Assembly: GCA_016179185.1 (NCBI GenBank)
Contig: JACORW010000109.1
Span: 1-45,964 of the forward strand
Reading direction: 5' to 3'
Length of the DNA: 45,964 bases
Source: Gammaproteobacteria bacterium
GTDB taxonomy: Bacteria > Pseudomonadota > Gammaproteobacteria > Eutrophobiales > Eutrophobiaceae
Shown: one piece after another, positions 9,301-15,099 of the stretch
Layout: every line of letters starts with the position of its first letter
Position numbering within the stretch: the first letter of the stretch is position 1
Notes under the pieces: model-generated
Database searches by the model: none
What the model was told of the DNA's origin: nothing
What the model saw: only the letters and a program-made list of their open reading frames with translations
Position numbers and translations under genes: made by a program

Positions 9301-9820
9301 GTTCCAAGGCGGCCTGCTCCATGGCGCGAATCTTCTCCTGCAACTGGTATGTCTTTTCCTCGAGCTTGTGAATCAGCGTCTCGTTGTATTCCCTGAGCAG
9401 GACTTTTTCGTCCGTTACCGGCGGGCCGTGCGGCGCGAAAGCGCCGGCGCTCTCCTTCGCCAGCAGCTCCTTCAGGCGGCTGATGAAAGCGGACGGCTGG
9501 GCCGGTTTCATGACGAACGCATCCGCCCCGAGATCGAGCGCGAGCTGTTCGTCTTTCGGTTCGGTGTAGGTCGCCGTATAGACAATGAAGGGGATGCGCC
9601 GCAGGCGCTCATCGGCCTTCCACTGGCGCAGCAGCGTGTAACCGTCCATGACCGGCATCAGCAAGTCGGAAATGACCAGTTGCGGCGGACGCCGGCGCGC
9701 CTTGGCCAGCGCCTCCGCGCCATGGCGCGCCTCCTCCACCTCAAAACCCTCGGCTTTCAGCATTGCCCGCAGCAGGTGCAGGTTCTGCTCCTTGTCGTCC
9801 ACGATGAGCACAGGTTTCAT
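6227..9820 (-). CDS. REC-PAS-PAS-PAS-GAF-GGDEF-EAL signalling protein (probable c-di-GMP phosphodiesterase)
   Basis: 1197 residues. A receiver domain (1-125) has phospho-acceptor D52 in ISDLLMPVMDGY. A coiled-coil (about 130-185), three PAS domains (about 185-560) and a GAF domain (about 580-740) follow. The GGDEF domain carries an intact GGDEF at 818-822, but the metal-binding Asp of the usual DIDxFK motif is Asn (N777 in NINNFN). The inhibitory RxxD is WDSD. The EAL domain keeps its catalytic residues: E944 in EALLRW, VNLSARN, LEITES, D1064-D1065 in MDDFG and AEGIED. I infer that it hydrolyses c-di-GMP and that the GGDEF domain is regulatory. The last 40 or so residues are Arg-rich and overlap the convergent gene by 164 bp. 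The start overlaps the upstream lipoprotein gene by 4 bp. No partner kinase is in the window. Confidence 0.93.
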   Translation of the reverse strand: MKPVLIVDDKEQNLHLLRAMLKAEGFEVEEARHGAEALAKARRRPPQLVISDLLMPVMDGYTLLRQWKADERLRRIPFIVYTATYTEPKDEQLALDLGADAFVMKPAQPSAFISRLKELLAKESAGAFAPHGPPVTDEKVLLREYNETLIHKLEEKTYQLQEKIRAMEQAALERRQVEAQLAESERRFREIFESANVGIGLRGPDDRFLAVNAGFSEITGYSREELLQLHTFDLVHPDDLAESRRMSEAVHRGEARPHQAERRYVKKDGSIIWVKVFSTVVFDDAGKERYSVGVINDITERRRAEQALRTSEERFSTAFKAGPMAISISALKDGRFVDVNDAFLAMFGLQREEVVEKTSVELGMWFSPAHRAALAEELKVKGGFRGREYAFQKRSGESGWALCSAEIVKVGEEKRVISLFIDITERKRAEGTLREREEQLRLFVEHSPAAIAMLDRDMRYLVASRRFLSDYGLGDQDVIGRSHYELFPEIPDRWRQCHQRCLAGAIEKCEEDPFVRADGRTDWVRWEVRPWHTAGGAIGGIIMFTEVITDRKRAETSIRRLNRIYAVLSGINMLIVRERDRQRLFEQVCRIAVEQGQFGLAWIGNVDPGTHSITPMAISGPDADRELITGVKFSAREDRPEGNGTVGQAVRTGKIVYRNDLAAVEGPTPALREFCRRGYRSAISLPILSRAACSAVVVLYSREAGFFDREELTLLSELAEDISFALAYIEQEEKVHFLAYHDALTGLGNRARLRERLDQAVNEARARSHACALLLMNINNFNAINSTLGHGNGDLLLKQIADRIRQALWDSDTVACLGGDEFAVLLPRLASSEDINLVTGKVANAMAGAFTVASLPVSVEPRMGFAIFPDQADSAELLWQRAGMALRAAKELHQRVQYDRSIDHYDPANLALLSGLRSAIDENELVLHYQPKIDLQKRRTCGVEALLRWQHPERGLIYPDRFIPLAERTSLIIPLTNWVLANAMRQGRKWDRAGVRLDIAVNLSARNLQDPNLRTDILNLARRSRFPLRRLTLEITESAIMIDPMRGRTILDELHRAGIRLSMDDFGIGQSSLSYLKDLPITQLKIDKTFVVGFRESRNVAIVRAALEMGHNLGMQVTAEGIEDAATCAALTALGCDVGQGYYFSRPLPPDQVFAWMKSSPWNPGRRSMPKIAPGGVQSAAASRGQSRGRRCGGKPR

Positions 9821-10572
9821 GGCGGACCCCAGTCACGTACCTGTCGCGCCGCGATGTGGAAGCGGACCTTTACCAGGTCCTGGACCGTCAACCCGCCGCC
9901 GAGCACGCTGAAGGGCTGCATGCCGAAATCCGGGGTACGCAACACCAGCGTGCCGGTGATCACCAGGTCCGTGCCGTAAACGTGCAGGGCCAGCGGAACG
10001 ACGACGTCGCGCGCAACACCATGCAGGGTGATCCGCGCGGTTACCTCCGGTCCCCACTGCGGCCCAATCAGCGCCACTGACCGAAGGGTGATCTCCGGGT
10101 ATTGCTCCACGTCCAGCACAGTGGGGCCGACCATGTTCCGGTACGTTGCGGCGATGGCCTGCGGCGACAGCACGGTGGAAAACTCCGCGCCCTCATCGGC
10201 GCGGGCATCCGGCGGATCCACTTCGAGCGCCGTCACGGGGAATGCCAGCTCGAATCCGGACCGGTGAAAGGGCTGCGCGACATACACATTCCCGTGCAAT
10301 GCATGCACGCGCACCACGTGATTATGACCGGCGTTCGCCAGGGGCCCCCCGCGGTAAACCAGGATCCGAACGTCGCTGGCGAGGCTGTCAACCACATACT
10401 GGTCGCTGTCCTCCACCGGCAGGGGCGGCAGCGGCGGCAGCGGCGCAGGTTCGCCCGGGGCCGGTGCGCCGGCGGTAACCGGCGCGGCGGTCTGGCACGC
10501 CGGCAGGAGCACGGCCAGAACGAGCGCGGCCAGGCAGCGCAGTAGAATGGGCGTGGCAGGTGTCAAACTCAT
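9817..10572 (-). CDS. YceI-like domain lipoprotein
   Basis: 251 residues starting MSLTPATPILLRCLAALV. The lipobox LLPAC (Cys about residue 26) marks an exported lipoprotein. A Pro/Ala-rich linker (about 30-50) precedes a YceI-like beta-barrel: NAGHNHVV, FELAFPVTALEVDPPDARADEG, RITLHGVARDVVVPLALHV and TPDFGMQPFSVLGGGLTVQD. YceI proteins bind isoprenoid-type lipids in the periplasm; the ligand here is unknown. The open frame reaches back to 10902, but the lipoprotein signal fixes the start at 10572. It is divergent from the cytochrome b561/yceI pair with 51 bp between. Its stop overlaps the start of the GGDEF-EAL gene, suggesting an operon. Confidence 0.85.
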   Translation of the reverse strand: MSLTPATPILLRCLAALVLAVLLPACQTAAPVTAGAPAPGEPAPLPPLPPLPVEDSDQYVVDSLASDVRILVYRGGPLANAGHNHVVRVHALHGNVYVAQPFHRSGFELAFPVTALEVDPPDARADEGAEFSTVLSPQAIAATYRNMVGPTVLDVEQYPEITLRSVALIGPQWGPEVTARITLHGVARDVVVPLALHVYGTDLVITGTLVLRTPDFGMQPFSVLGGGLTVQDLVKVRFHIAARQVRDWGPP

Positions 10573-10623
10573 GGCAAGGCAGCCTCCAATCCCGGATCGG
10601 CCCTGCCAAAGGTAGGACGGGGC

Positions 10624-11184
10624 ATGGGGTTGCGCAATACAGATGAGCAATACGGGTGGGTGACCCAGGGGCTGCACTGGGCGATTTTCGTCCTGGTCGC
10701 AGTGCAGGTCGTCCTCGGCACCATCGGTGCCGATCTGCCGGTCGGCATGGAGAGGCTTATCACGTTGGCGCGCCACAAATCCCTCGGCATGACCATTTTC
10801 GCCCTGATGCTCGCGCGGTTGGCCTGGCGCCTGGTCAATCCGGCGCCGGCCCTGCCCGCGGAGATGGGGCAGGTCGAGCGCCGGGCGGCGCGCGCCGTGC
10901 ACTGGCTGCTTTACGCGCTGCTGCTCACGATGCCCGTGGTGGGCTGGGTCGGTTCCTCGGCATCAAACCTCACCGTATCCTGGTTCGGGCTGTTCACGTT
11001 CCCGGATCTGGTAAACACCGATCCGGGGCTGGCACAGCTTGCCAAGGCCGTGCATCGGGGACTGGCGTGGGGGCTCATGGCACTGGTCACACTGCATGCG
11101 CTCGCGGCGCTGCGCCACCATTTCCTGCTCGGGGACAACGTGCTGGCGCGCATGGTCCCGTGGCTGCCCGGTCGCAGAACATGA
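10624..11184 (+). CDS. Cytochrome b561 family membrane protein
   Basis: 186-residue, four-helix membrane cytochrome resembling E. coli CybB/YceJ. It starts NTDEQYGWVTQGLHWAIFVLV, with His in the first helix (about H18). Further histidines lie in ARHKSLGM, ARAVHWLLYALLL and KAVHRGLAWGLMALVTLHALAALRHH, the expected b-heme ligands. Such proteins shuttle electrons between quinol and periplasmic acceptors. The last 4 bp overlap the yceI start, so the two are translationally coupled, as in the E. coli yceJ-yceI pair. Confidence 0.92.
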   Translation: MGLRNTDEQYGWVTQGLHWAIFVLVAVQVVLGTIGADLPVGMERLITLARHKSLGMTIFALMLARLAWRLVNPAPALPAEMGQVERRAARAVHWLLYALLLTMPVVGWVGSSASNLTVSWFGLFTFPDLVNTDPGLAQLAKAVHRGLAWGLMALVTLHALAALRHHFLLGDNVLARMVPWLPGRRT

Positions 11185-11768
11185 ACGCGCGCCTGCTCCT
11201 CGCTGCACTGGTGATACCAGCCGCGTTCCCTGCGCTGGCGGACTGCTGGCAACCGGACGCGGCGGCGAGCGAAGTGCGGTTCGCCGCGACGCAGGCCGGC
11301 GCCCCCATCGAAGGGACATTCCGGAGTTTCACCGGGCGCATCTGCCTCGACGAGGGCCAGCCGGATCGGAATGCCATAGACGTGACCATAGATACCGGGT
11401 CCGTGGACATGGGGCTGCCGGAGTTCGACGAGGCGATGCGCGGGGCGGAATTCTTCGACACGGCGCACTGGCCCGCGGCGCGCTTTATCAGCACCAGCGT
11501 TACGGCGCTGGGATCGGGCCGTTATGCCGCGGCCGGGCGCTTTACGATCCGGGACAGAACCCGCGACGTCGAGGTGCCCTTCACGCTGTCCGGTGCGGAA
11601 GGAACGCCGGTGATAGCCGGGGAAACGGCGATCAGGCGTCTGGATTACGACATCGGCCTCGGCCAATGGCGCGACACGCGCTGGGTCGGTGACGAAGTCA
11701 CGCTGCGCTTTTCGGTCACACTGCGCGCGGAAGACAACGGGGCCGGAGCAACCGCTCCGGCCCCTTAG
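11181..11768 (+). CDS. Secreted YceI family protein
   Basis: 195-residue periplasmic protein. The signal peptide MNARLLLAALVIPAAFPALA is followed by the mature DCWQPDAAASEVRF. YceI features are EGTFRSFTGRICLDEGQPD, IDTGSVDMGLPEFDEAMRG, EFFDTAHWPAARFIST, GRFTIRDRTRDVEVPF and RRLDYDIGLGQWRDT. It probably binds a polyisoprenoid or quinone and partners the overlapping cytochrome b561. The last nine codons and the stop (GAGATAPAP) are supplied by a 26-nt hairpin repeat at 11739-11764, so the original C terminus may have been replaced. The start is set by the ATGA overlap and the signal peptide. Confidence 0.92.
   Translation: MNARLLLAALVIPAAFPALADCWQPDAAASEVRFAATQAGAPIEGTFRSFTGRICLDEGQPDRNAIDVTIDTGSVDMGLPEFDEAMRGAEFFDTAHWPAARFISTSVTALGSGRYAAAGRFTIRDRTRDVEVPFTLSGAEGTPVIAGETAIRRLDYDIGLGQWRDTRWVGDEVTLRFSVTLRAEDNGAGATAPAP
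11739..11764. repeat. 26-nt hairpin repeat, copy 2 (inside yceI 3' end)
   Basis: GGGGCCGGAGC, loop AACC, GCTCCGGCCCC: perfect 11-bp arms followed by TTAG. The TAG is the yceI stop. It may also serve as a bidirectional end signal between the convergent yceI and the gene at 11838-12113, though there is no T-tract. Confidence 0.9.
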
Positions 11769-11799
11769 CACGTTGGTTAGGATGTTGCAGAACCCGGAC

Positions 11800-11825
11800 G
11801 GGGTCGGAGCAACCGCTCCGACCCC
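11800..11825. repeat. 26-nt hairpin repeat, copy 3
   Basis: GGGGTCGGAGC, loop AACC, GCTCCGACCCC: perfect 11-bp arms. It lies 35 bp after copy 2, between the convergent ends of yceI and the small secreted protein gene. There is no T-tract on either side. Confidence 0.9.
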
Positions 11826-11837
11826 GCCTGTGGGCAC

Positions 11838-12113
11838 TCAGATGTTTCGCCCCATCGTGACCGCAAGATAGAGCGGCGCGTAATCGAAGCCTGCGACGCG
11901 AATCGCGTCCTCGCCCGCAAAGCGGTCCTGCGCGCCCTTCACGGTCACATACAGCGGCGCATGATTGAACTCTGCGGCGCCGCGAGTCTCGCCGGCTCCG
12001 AGCGTTGCCACGTTCGAGGTGACCTGGTGATACAGCGGGGACACATCGGCATGGTCGGCAAGCGCCGGCCCGGCCAATGCACTCAACGCAACTGCGATAA
12101 TCAGTTTCTTCAT
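11838..12113 (-). CDS. Small secreted protein with 27-residue PLY repeats
   Basis: 91 residues; I do not recognise the family. The signal peptide MKKLIIAVALSALAGPALA leaves about 72 mature residues. PLY occurs at 26-28, 53-55 and 80-82, a spacing of exactly 27. The units share (S/A)PLY near the start and a Phe-Asn/Asp near the end (EFNHAPLY, GFDYAPLY), giving two and a half repeats, probably of beta character. No cysteine or heme motif is seen. AGAGGA lies before ATG 12113. It is downstream of an ECF sigma/anti-sigma pair on the same strand. A promoter-like motif (12144-12168) matching one before the sigma gene suggests it is a target of that sigma factor. An upstream in-frame start at 12134 would spoil the signal peptide. 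Confidence 0.8.
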   Translation of the reverse strand: MKKLIIAVALSALAGPALADHADVSPLYHQVTSNVATLGAGETRGAAEFNHAPLYVTVKGAQDRFAGEDAIRVAGFDYAPLYLAVTMGRNI

Positions 12114-12143
12114 GATGGCTGTCCTCTGTTTCAATGGTCTGGT

Positions 12144-12168
12144 GTTGGAACTTTTTCCGGATTATTCC
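12144..12168 (-). promoter_or_regulatory. Candidate ECF-sigma promoter of the PLY-repeat gene
   Basis: On the minus strand GGAAT (12168-12164) is followed by CCAAC (12148-12144). From GGAA to CCAAC the spacer is 16 nt. The same pair with the same spacer precedes the sigma gene at 13150-13126. GGAA is the classic ECF -35 core. CCAAC ends about 30 nt before the start codon, in reach of a normal leader. Confidence 0.6.
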
Positions 12169-12244
12169 GGAACTGCCACTGAGTCGGGGGAGAAAAAGAA
12201 ACCTTACAGTGCGCGCCGGCCAGCATTTCCGGCGCAGGGGGGTA

Positions 12245-12484
12245 CTACTTCAACCGCGCGCCGATGCGATCACGGGCCGCGGCATCCAGGCGGGCGGAGT
12301 CCGGCGGGTACATCTCTTCGCGATGATCGCGCAGCGCGCGCGTGAGCAGCGCGATCTGTCGCGCGTAGCGGCGGCAGAGCGCGCAGATCAGAAGATGCAG
12401 ATACAAACCGAGCCGCTCGCCAAGGCCGAGCTTCCGGTCCTGGGCGGCGGAAACGAGCCGCGTGGCCTCTTTGCAGGTCAGCAT
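12245..12484 (-). CDS. Zinc-binding anti-sigma factor (zf-HC2 type)
   Basis: 79-residue soluble protein. The zinc motif H-x3-C-x2-C is visible as HLLICALC (H30, C34, C37), with an upstream Cys at residue 4 in MLTCKEA, the ZAS arrangement. No membrane helix is present, so it should act in the cytoplasm by holding the ECF sigma factor encoded 3 bp upstream. Release is likely through Cys oxidation or metal loss; the signal is not visible. After the gene, 131 bp lead to the secreted PLY-repeat protein and contain the candidate promoter. Confidence 0.85.
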   Translation of the reverse strand: MLTCKEATRLVSAAQDRKLGLGERLGLYLHLLICALCRRYARQIALLTRALRDHREEMYPPDSARLDAAARDRIGARLK

Positions 12485-12487
12485 GGT

Positions 12488-13072
12488 TCAGTCCCCGGGC
12501 GTCACGGCCTTCTCTTCCAGGCAGGCGCGCAACCGCAGGCGCGCCCGGGACAACATGACCCAGAGGTTGTTGGCGCTGGAGATGTTCAGCGCCGCAAGCA
12601 GTTCATCGGTCTCCATACCATCCACCTCGCGAAGTACGAACAGCATCCCCAGTCGTTCAGGAAGCGCCGCAATGCAGTCTCGCAGCGCCGCCCGCAGCTC
12701 GTCCTGCTCCAATGCACGGTCCGGCCGGGACCAGTCGCGCACATCCACCTGCCAGTGGCCACGCTCGTCGAAGCACGCGTCCTCGACGCCTGCGGGGTAG
12801 TCCCGCTCCTCCACCAGCGGCACCTCGCGTCCGCGGCGCCGGAGGTGATCAATCACCTTGTGCTTCAGGATACCCGTGAGCCAGGTCCGTTCCGCGGATT
12901 CGCCCTTGAAGGCGTCGCGGCCCGCAAAGGCCGCCAACAGCGCTTCTTGAACCAGATCCTCGGCCGTGGCGGCATTACGCGTCCGCACCAGCGCGTAGGC
13001 GTACAGCGCGTCGCCATGCCGATCCAGCCACATTGACGGATCGGAGATCACGTCAACCCGCACGGGAGACAT
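12488..13072 (-). CDS. ECF RNA polymerase sigma factor
   Basis: 194 residues with both sigma domains. Region 2 spans WLDRHGDALYAYALVRTRN, AEDLVQEALLAAF and RTWLTGILKHKVIDHLRRR. Region 4 spans ALRDCIAALPERLGMLFVLREVDGMETDELLAAL followed by SSANNLWVMLSRARLRLRACL. The long linker (VEDACFDERGHWQVDVRDWSRPD) resembles a subgroup annotated as TIGR02943, from memory. It sits 3 bp upstream of its zinc anti-sigma factor. A GGAAT/CCAAC motif at 13150-13126 suggests autoregulation. ATG 13072 is followed directly by region 2. Confidence 0.93.
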   Translation of the reverse strand: MSPVRVDVISDPSMWLDRHGDALYAYALVRTRNAATAEDLVQEALLAAFAGRDAFKGESAERTWLTGILKHKVIDHLRRRGREVPLVEERDYPAGVEDACFDERGHWQVDVRDWSRPDRALEQDELRAALRDCIAALPERLGMLFVLREVDGMETDELLAALNISSANNLWVMLSRARLRLRACLEEKAVTPGD

Positions 13073-13125
13073 CCTGCCGGCCGATGTTTCTCGTGCCCAT
13101 CTGCGGCAGCAGTTGCCGCACTACA

Positions 13126-13150
13126 GTTGGTCGGGACCGGACGCAATTCC
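13126..13150 (-). promoter_or_regulatory. Candidate autoregulatory ECF promoter of the sigma gene
   Basis: On the minus strand GGAAT (13150-13146) and CCAAC (13130-13126), with 16 nt between GGAA and CCAAC. The elements and spacing equal those before the PLY-repeat gene. CCAAC lies about 54 bp before the sigma start codon. Confidence 0.6.
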
Positions 13151-13171
13151 TTACACCATCCGGCAGCAGCA

Positions 13172-14260
13172 TCAACGGGGCAGACGCAGCGGTGCGGGGG
13201 TTCCGGCGTTCTGGGCCCGGTGGCGCAGCGCATGATCCATCAACACCAGCGCCAGCATTGCCTCGGCGATGGGCGTGGCGCGGATGCCGACGCAGGGATC
13301 GTGGCGCCCGGTGGTGGCGATCTCCGCGGCTTCACCGCGCACATTGATTGTGCGCGCCGGAATACGGATGCTGGAGGTGGGCTTCAGTGCAATGCTGACC
13401 ACGATGTCCTGGCCGGTGGAAATCCCTCCCAGCACGCCGCCGGCGTGGTTGCTGAGAAAACCGGACGGCGTGATCTCGTCCCTGTGTTCGGTGCCTTTCT
13501 GGGTGACTGCGGCGAAACCGGCGCCGATCTCGACAGCCTTGACGGCGTTTATGCCCATCATTGCTGCGGCGATATCCGCGTCCAGCCGATCGAATACGGG
13601 CTCACCGAGCCCCACCGGCACTTTCGACGCCACGACATTCACGCGCGCGCCGATGGAATTGCCTTCCCGGCGCAGCGTATCCATGTACCCTTCCAGTTCC
13701 GGCACGCGCGCCGGATCCGGACAGAAGAACGGATTCTCCTCGACCGCTTCCCAGCTTTTGTGTTCCAAGGTGATCGGGCCGAGCTGGGCCAGGTGGCCGC
13801 GGATGGTTGTGCCCCAGGTTTCGCGCAGATACTTCTTGGCAATGGCCCCGGCCGCGACGCGCATGCAGGTTTCGCGCGCCGAGGCGCGTCCGCCGCCGCG
13901 GTAATCCCGCAGCCCGTACTTCTGCTGGTAGGTAAAATCAGCATGGCCCGGGCGGAACAGGTCCCTGGTGCCGGAATAATCCTTCGGGCGCTGATCCTCG
14001 TTGTCTATGATGAACCCGATGGGCGTGCCCGTGGTGCGCCCCTCGAACACGCCCGACACGATGCGCACGCGATCGGATTCCTGGCGCTGGGTCACATGCC
14101 GCGACTGGCCGGGTTTGCGCCGATCGAGATCATGCTGCAGATCGGCCTCGGTCAGCGCCATGCCGGGCGGACAGCCGTCCACGATCCCGAGGTACGCGGC
14201 GCCGTGGCTTTCCCCGCAGTCGGTCAGCGTGAACAATTTTCCGAACGTATTGCCCGACAT
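13172..14260 (-). CDS. aroC: Chorismate synthase
   Basis: Converts EPSP to chorismate with reduced FMN, the last shikimate step. The 362-residue length is typical. Family motifs are [75 protein letters not shown] and the C-terminal [17 protein letters not shown]. The start [10 protein letters not shown] is canonical. In E. coli aroC directly follows prmB; here soxC and soxD lie between them. The 275-bp leader contains the second long inverted repeat (14299-14475). Confidence 0.98.
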   Translation of the reverse strand: MSGNTFGKLFTLTDCGESHGAAYLGIVDGCPPGMALTEADLQHDLDRRKPGQSRHVTQRQESDRVRIVSGVFEGRTTGTPIGFIIDNEDQRPKDYSGTRDLFRPGHADFTYQQKYGLRDYRGGGRASARETCMRVAAGAIAKKYLRETWGTTIRGHLAQLGPITLEHKSWEAVEENPFFCPDPARVPELEGYMDTLRREGNSIGARVNVVASKVPVGLGEPVFDRLDADIAAAMMGINAVKAVEIGAGFAAVTQKGTEHRDEITPSGFLSNHAGGVLGGISTGQDIVVSIALKPTSSIRIPARTINVRGEAAEIATTGRHDPCVGIRATPIAEAMLALVLMDHALRHRAQNAGTPAPLRLPR

Positions 14261-14298
14261 CGCTGCATTCTAAATAGCTGTTCCTCGTTGTGCTACAC

Positions 14299-14475
14299 GG
14301 TCACCGCGCGCGTCCCAATCTCATGTTGTCGGACACGCCGGCAAGTAAGTCTGACCGCCATGGATGGCGGAAATGCAGATTGCGCAGGAGCAAGCAATCT
14401 GCCATGTAGGCTCGGGTTCCGCCATCCCTGGCTCCACACGGTCCTCCAACATGAGATCGGGCGACGCACGTGACC
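14299..14475. repeat. Long nested inverted repeat, copy 2 (soxD-aroC gap)
   Basis: Three nested stems. The outer arms are GGTCAC...ATCTCATGTTG (from 14299) and its near-complement ending GTGACC at 14475. The middle stem is a perfect 11 bp, 14362-14372 with 14417-14427. The inner stem is a perfect 8 bp, GCAGATTG 14375-14382 with CAATCTGC 14395-14402. Read on the minus strand it shares its core with copy 1 (21 identical nt at 14327-14347 versus 3939-3959, and GAGCCTACA). Its outer arms are unrelated in sequence. Both copies have the same orientation relative to flanking genes. Confidence 0.8.
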
Positions 14476-14535
14476 TGGATCGTGCCGTACCTGCCTGGAA
14501 GCAGATTGCCTGTTTTGAGCAATATTTCCTTGGAT

Positions 14536-15099
14536 TCAACGCCGCGTGGCTGCCTTCTCCCTCGCCCACGCATCAATGAAGCCGTCGCGGTTGGGCATCT
14601 TCACGCGCGGCAGCATCTCCGCGTTCATTTCCTCGTCGGCACCGACGATGCCGTTCAATGACAGCAGGTAGGCTGTCAGCGCGTACACCTCGTCATTCGA
14701 CAACGACCCCGGCGACTGCGGCGGCTTGGCGCGACGAATGAAATCGAACAGCGTGGTCGCCCACGGCCAGAACGTGCCGATGGTTTTTTCCGGCCATTCG
14801 CCGGTGAGCGACATCCTCGCGCCGGCCAATTGATCGCCGCTGTCGCCGAGACCGCCTTCGCCGTGGCAGGAGATGCAGTGGGTACGATAAAGTGCCGCAC
14901 CGTCGCGTGCCGTGCCGCGGCCCTCAGGCAGACCGGCGCCGTCCGGCATGATGTCGGTATCCCAGTCGGCAATCATCCGCGCACCCGCCGCTTGCCCGAG
15001 ATCGGGACCCTCCGGCGCTTCTCCGGCTATGGCGCTAGTCCCAATCAGCGTCAATATCAGGAGTGCCGGTCTGCTGCGCCGCAACTTCATCATAGACAT
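14536..15099 (-). CDS. soxD: SoxD-type cytochrome c, subunit of sulfur dehydrogenase
   Basis: 187-residue secreted cytochrome c. The signal peptide follows ATG 15090 or 15099 (MKLRRSRPALLILTLIGTSAIA). One heme site CISCH is at C75-H79. SoxD hallmarks are ADWDTDIMPDGAGLPEGRGTARDGAALY before the heme and GTFWPWATTLFDFIRRAKPPQSPGSL after it. SoxCD removes six electrons per sulfane sulfur bound on SoxYZ in the periplasm. Only one heme is present, the monoheme form seen in many species, unlike the diheme Paracoccus protein. The start lies 56-65 bp inside the soxC 3' end. Other sox genes are absent from the window. Confidence 0.9.
   Translation of the reverse strand: MSMMKLRRSRPALLILTLIGTSAIAGEAPEGPDLGQAAGARMIADWDTDIMPDGAGLPEGRGTARDGAALYRTHCISCHGEGGLGDSGDQLAGARMSLTGEWPEKTIGTFWPWATTLFDFIRRAKPPQSPGSLSNDEVYALTAYLLSLNGIVGADEEMNAEMLPRVKMPNRDGFIDAWAREKAATRR

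Noticed and set aside
6227..9820. Diguanylate cyclase call from the GGDEF motif
   Set aside because: The metal-binding Asp and following Lys are replaced (N777, N782) while the EAL residues are complete, so phosphodiesterase is the better call.
12134..13036. 300-codon plus-strand frame opposite the sigma/anti-sigma genes
   Set aside because: Antisense of two recognised proteins; no homology of its own.
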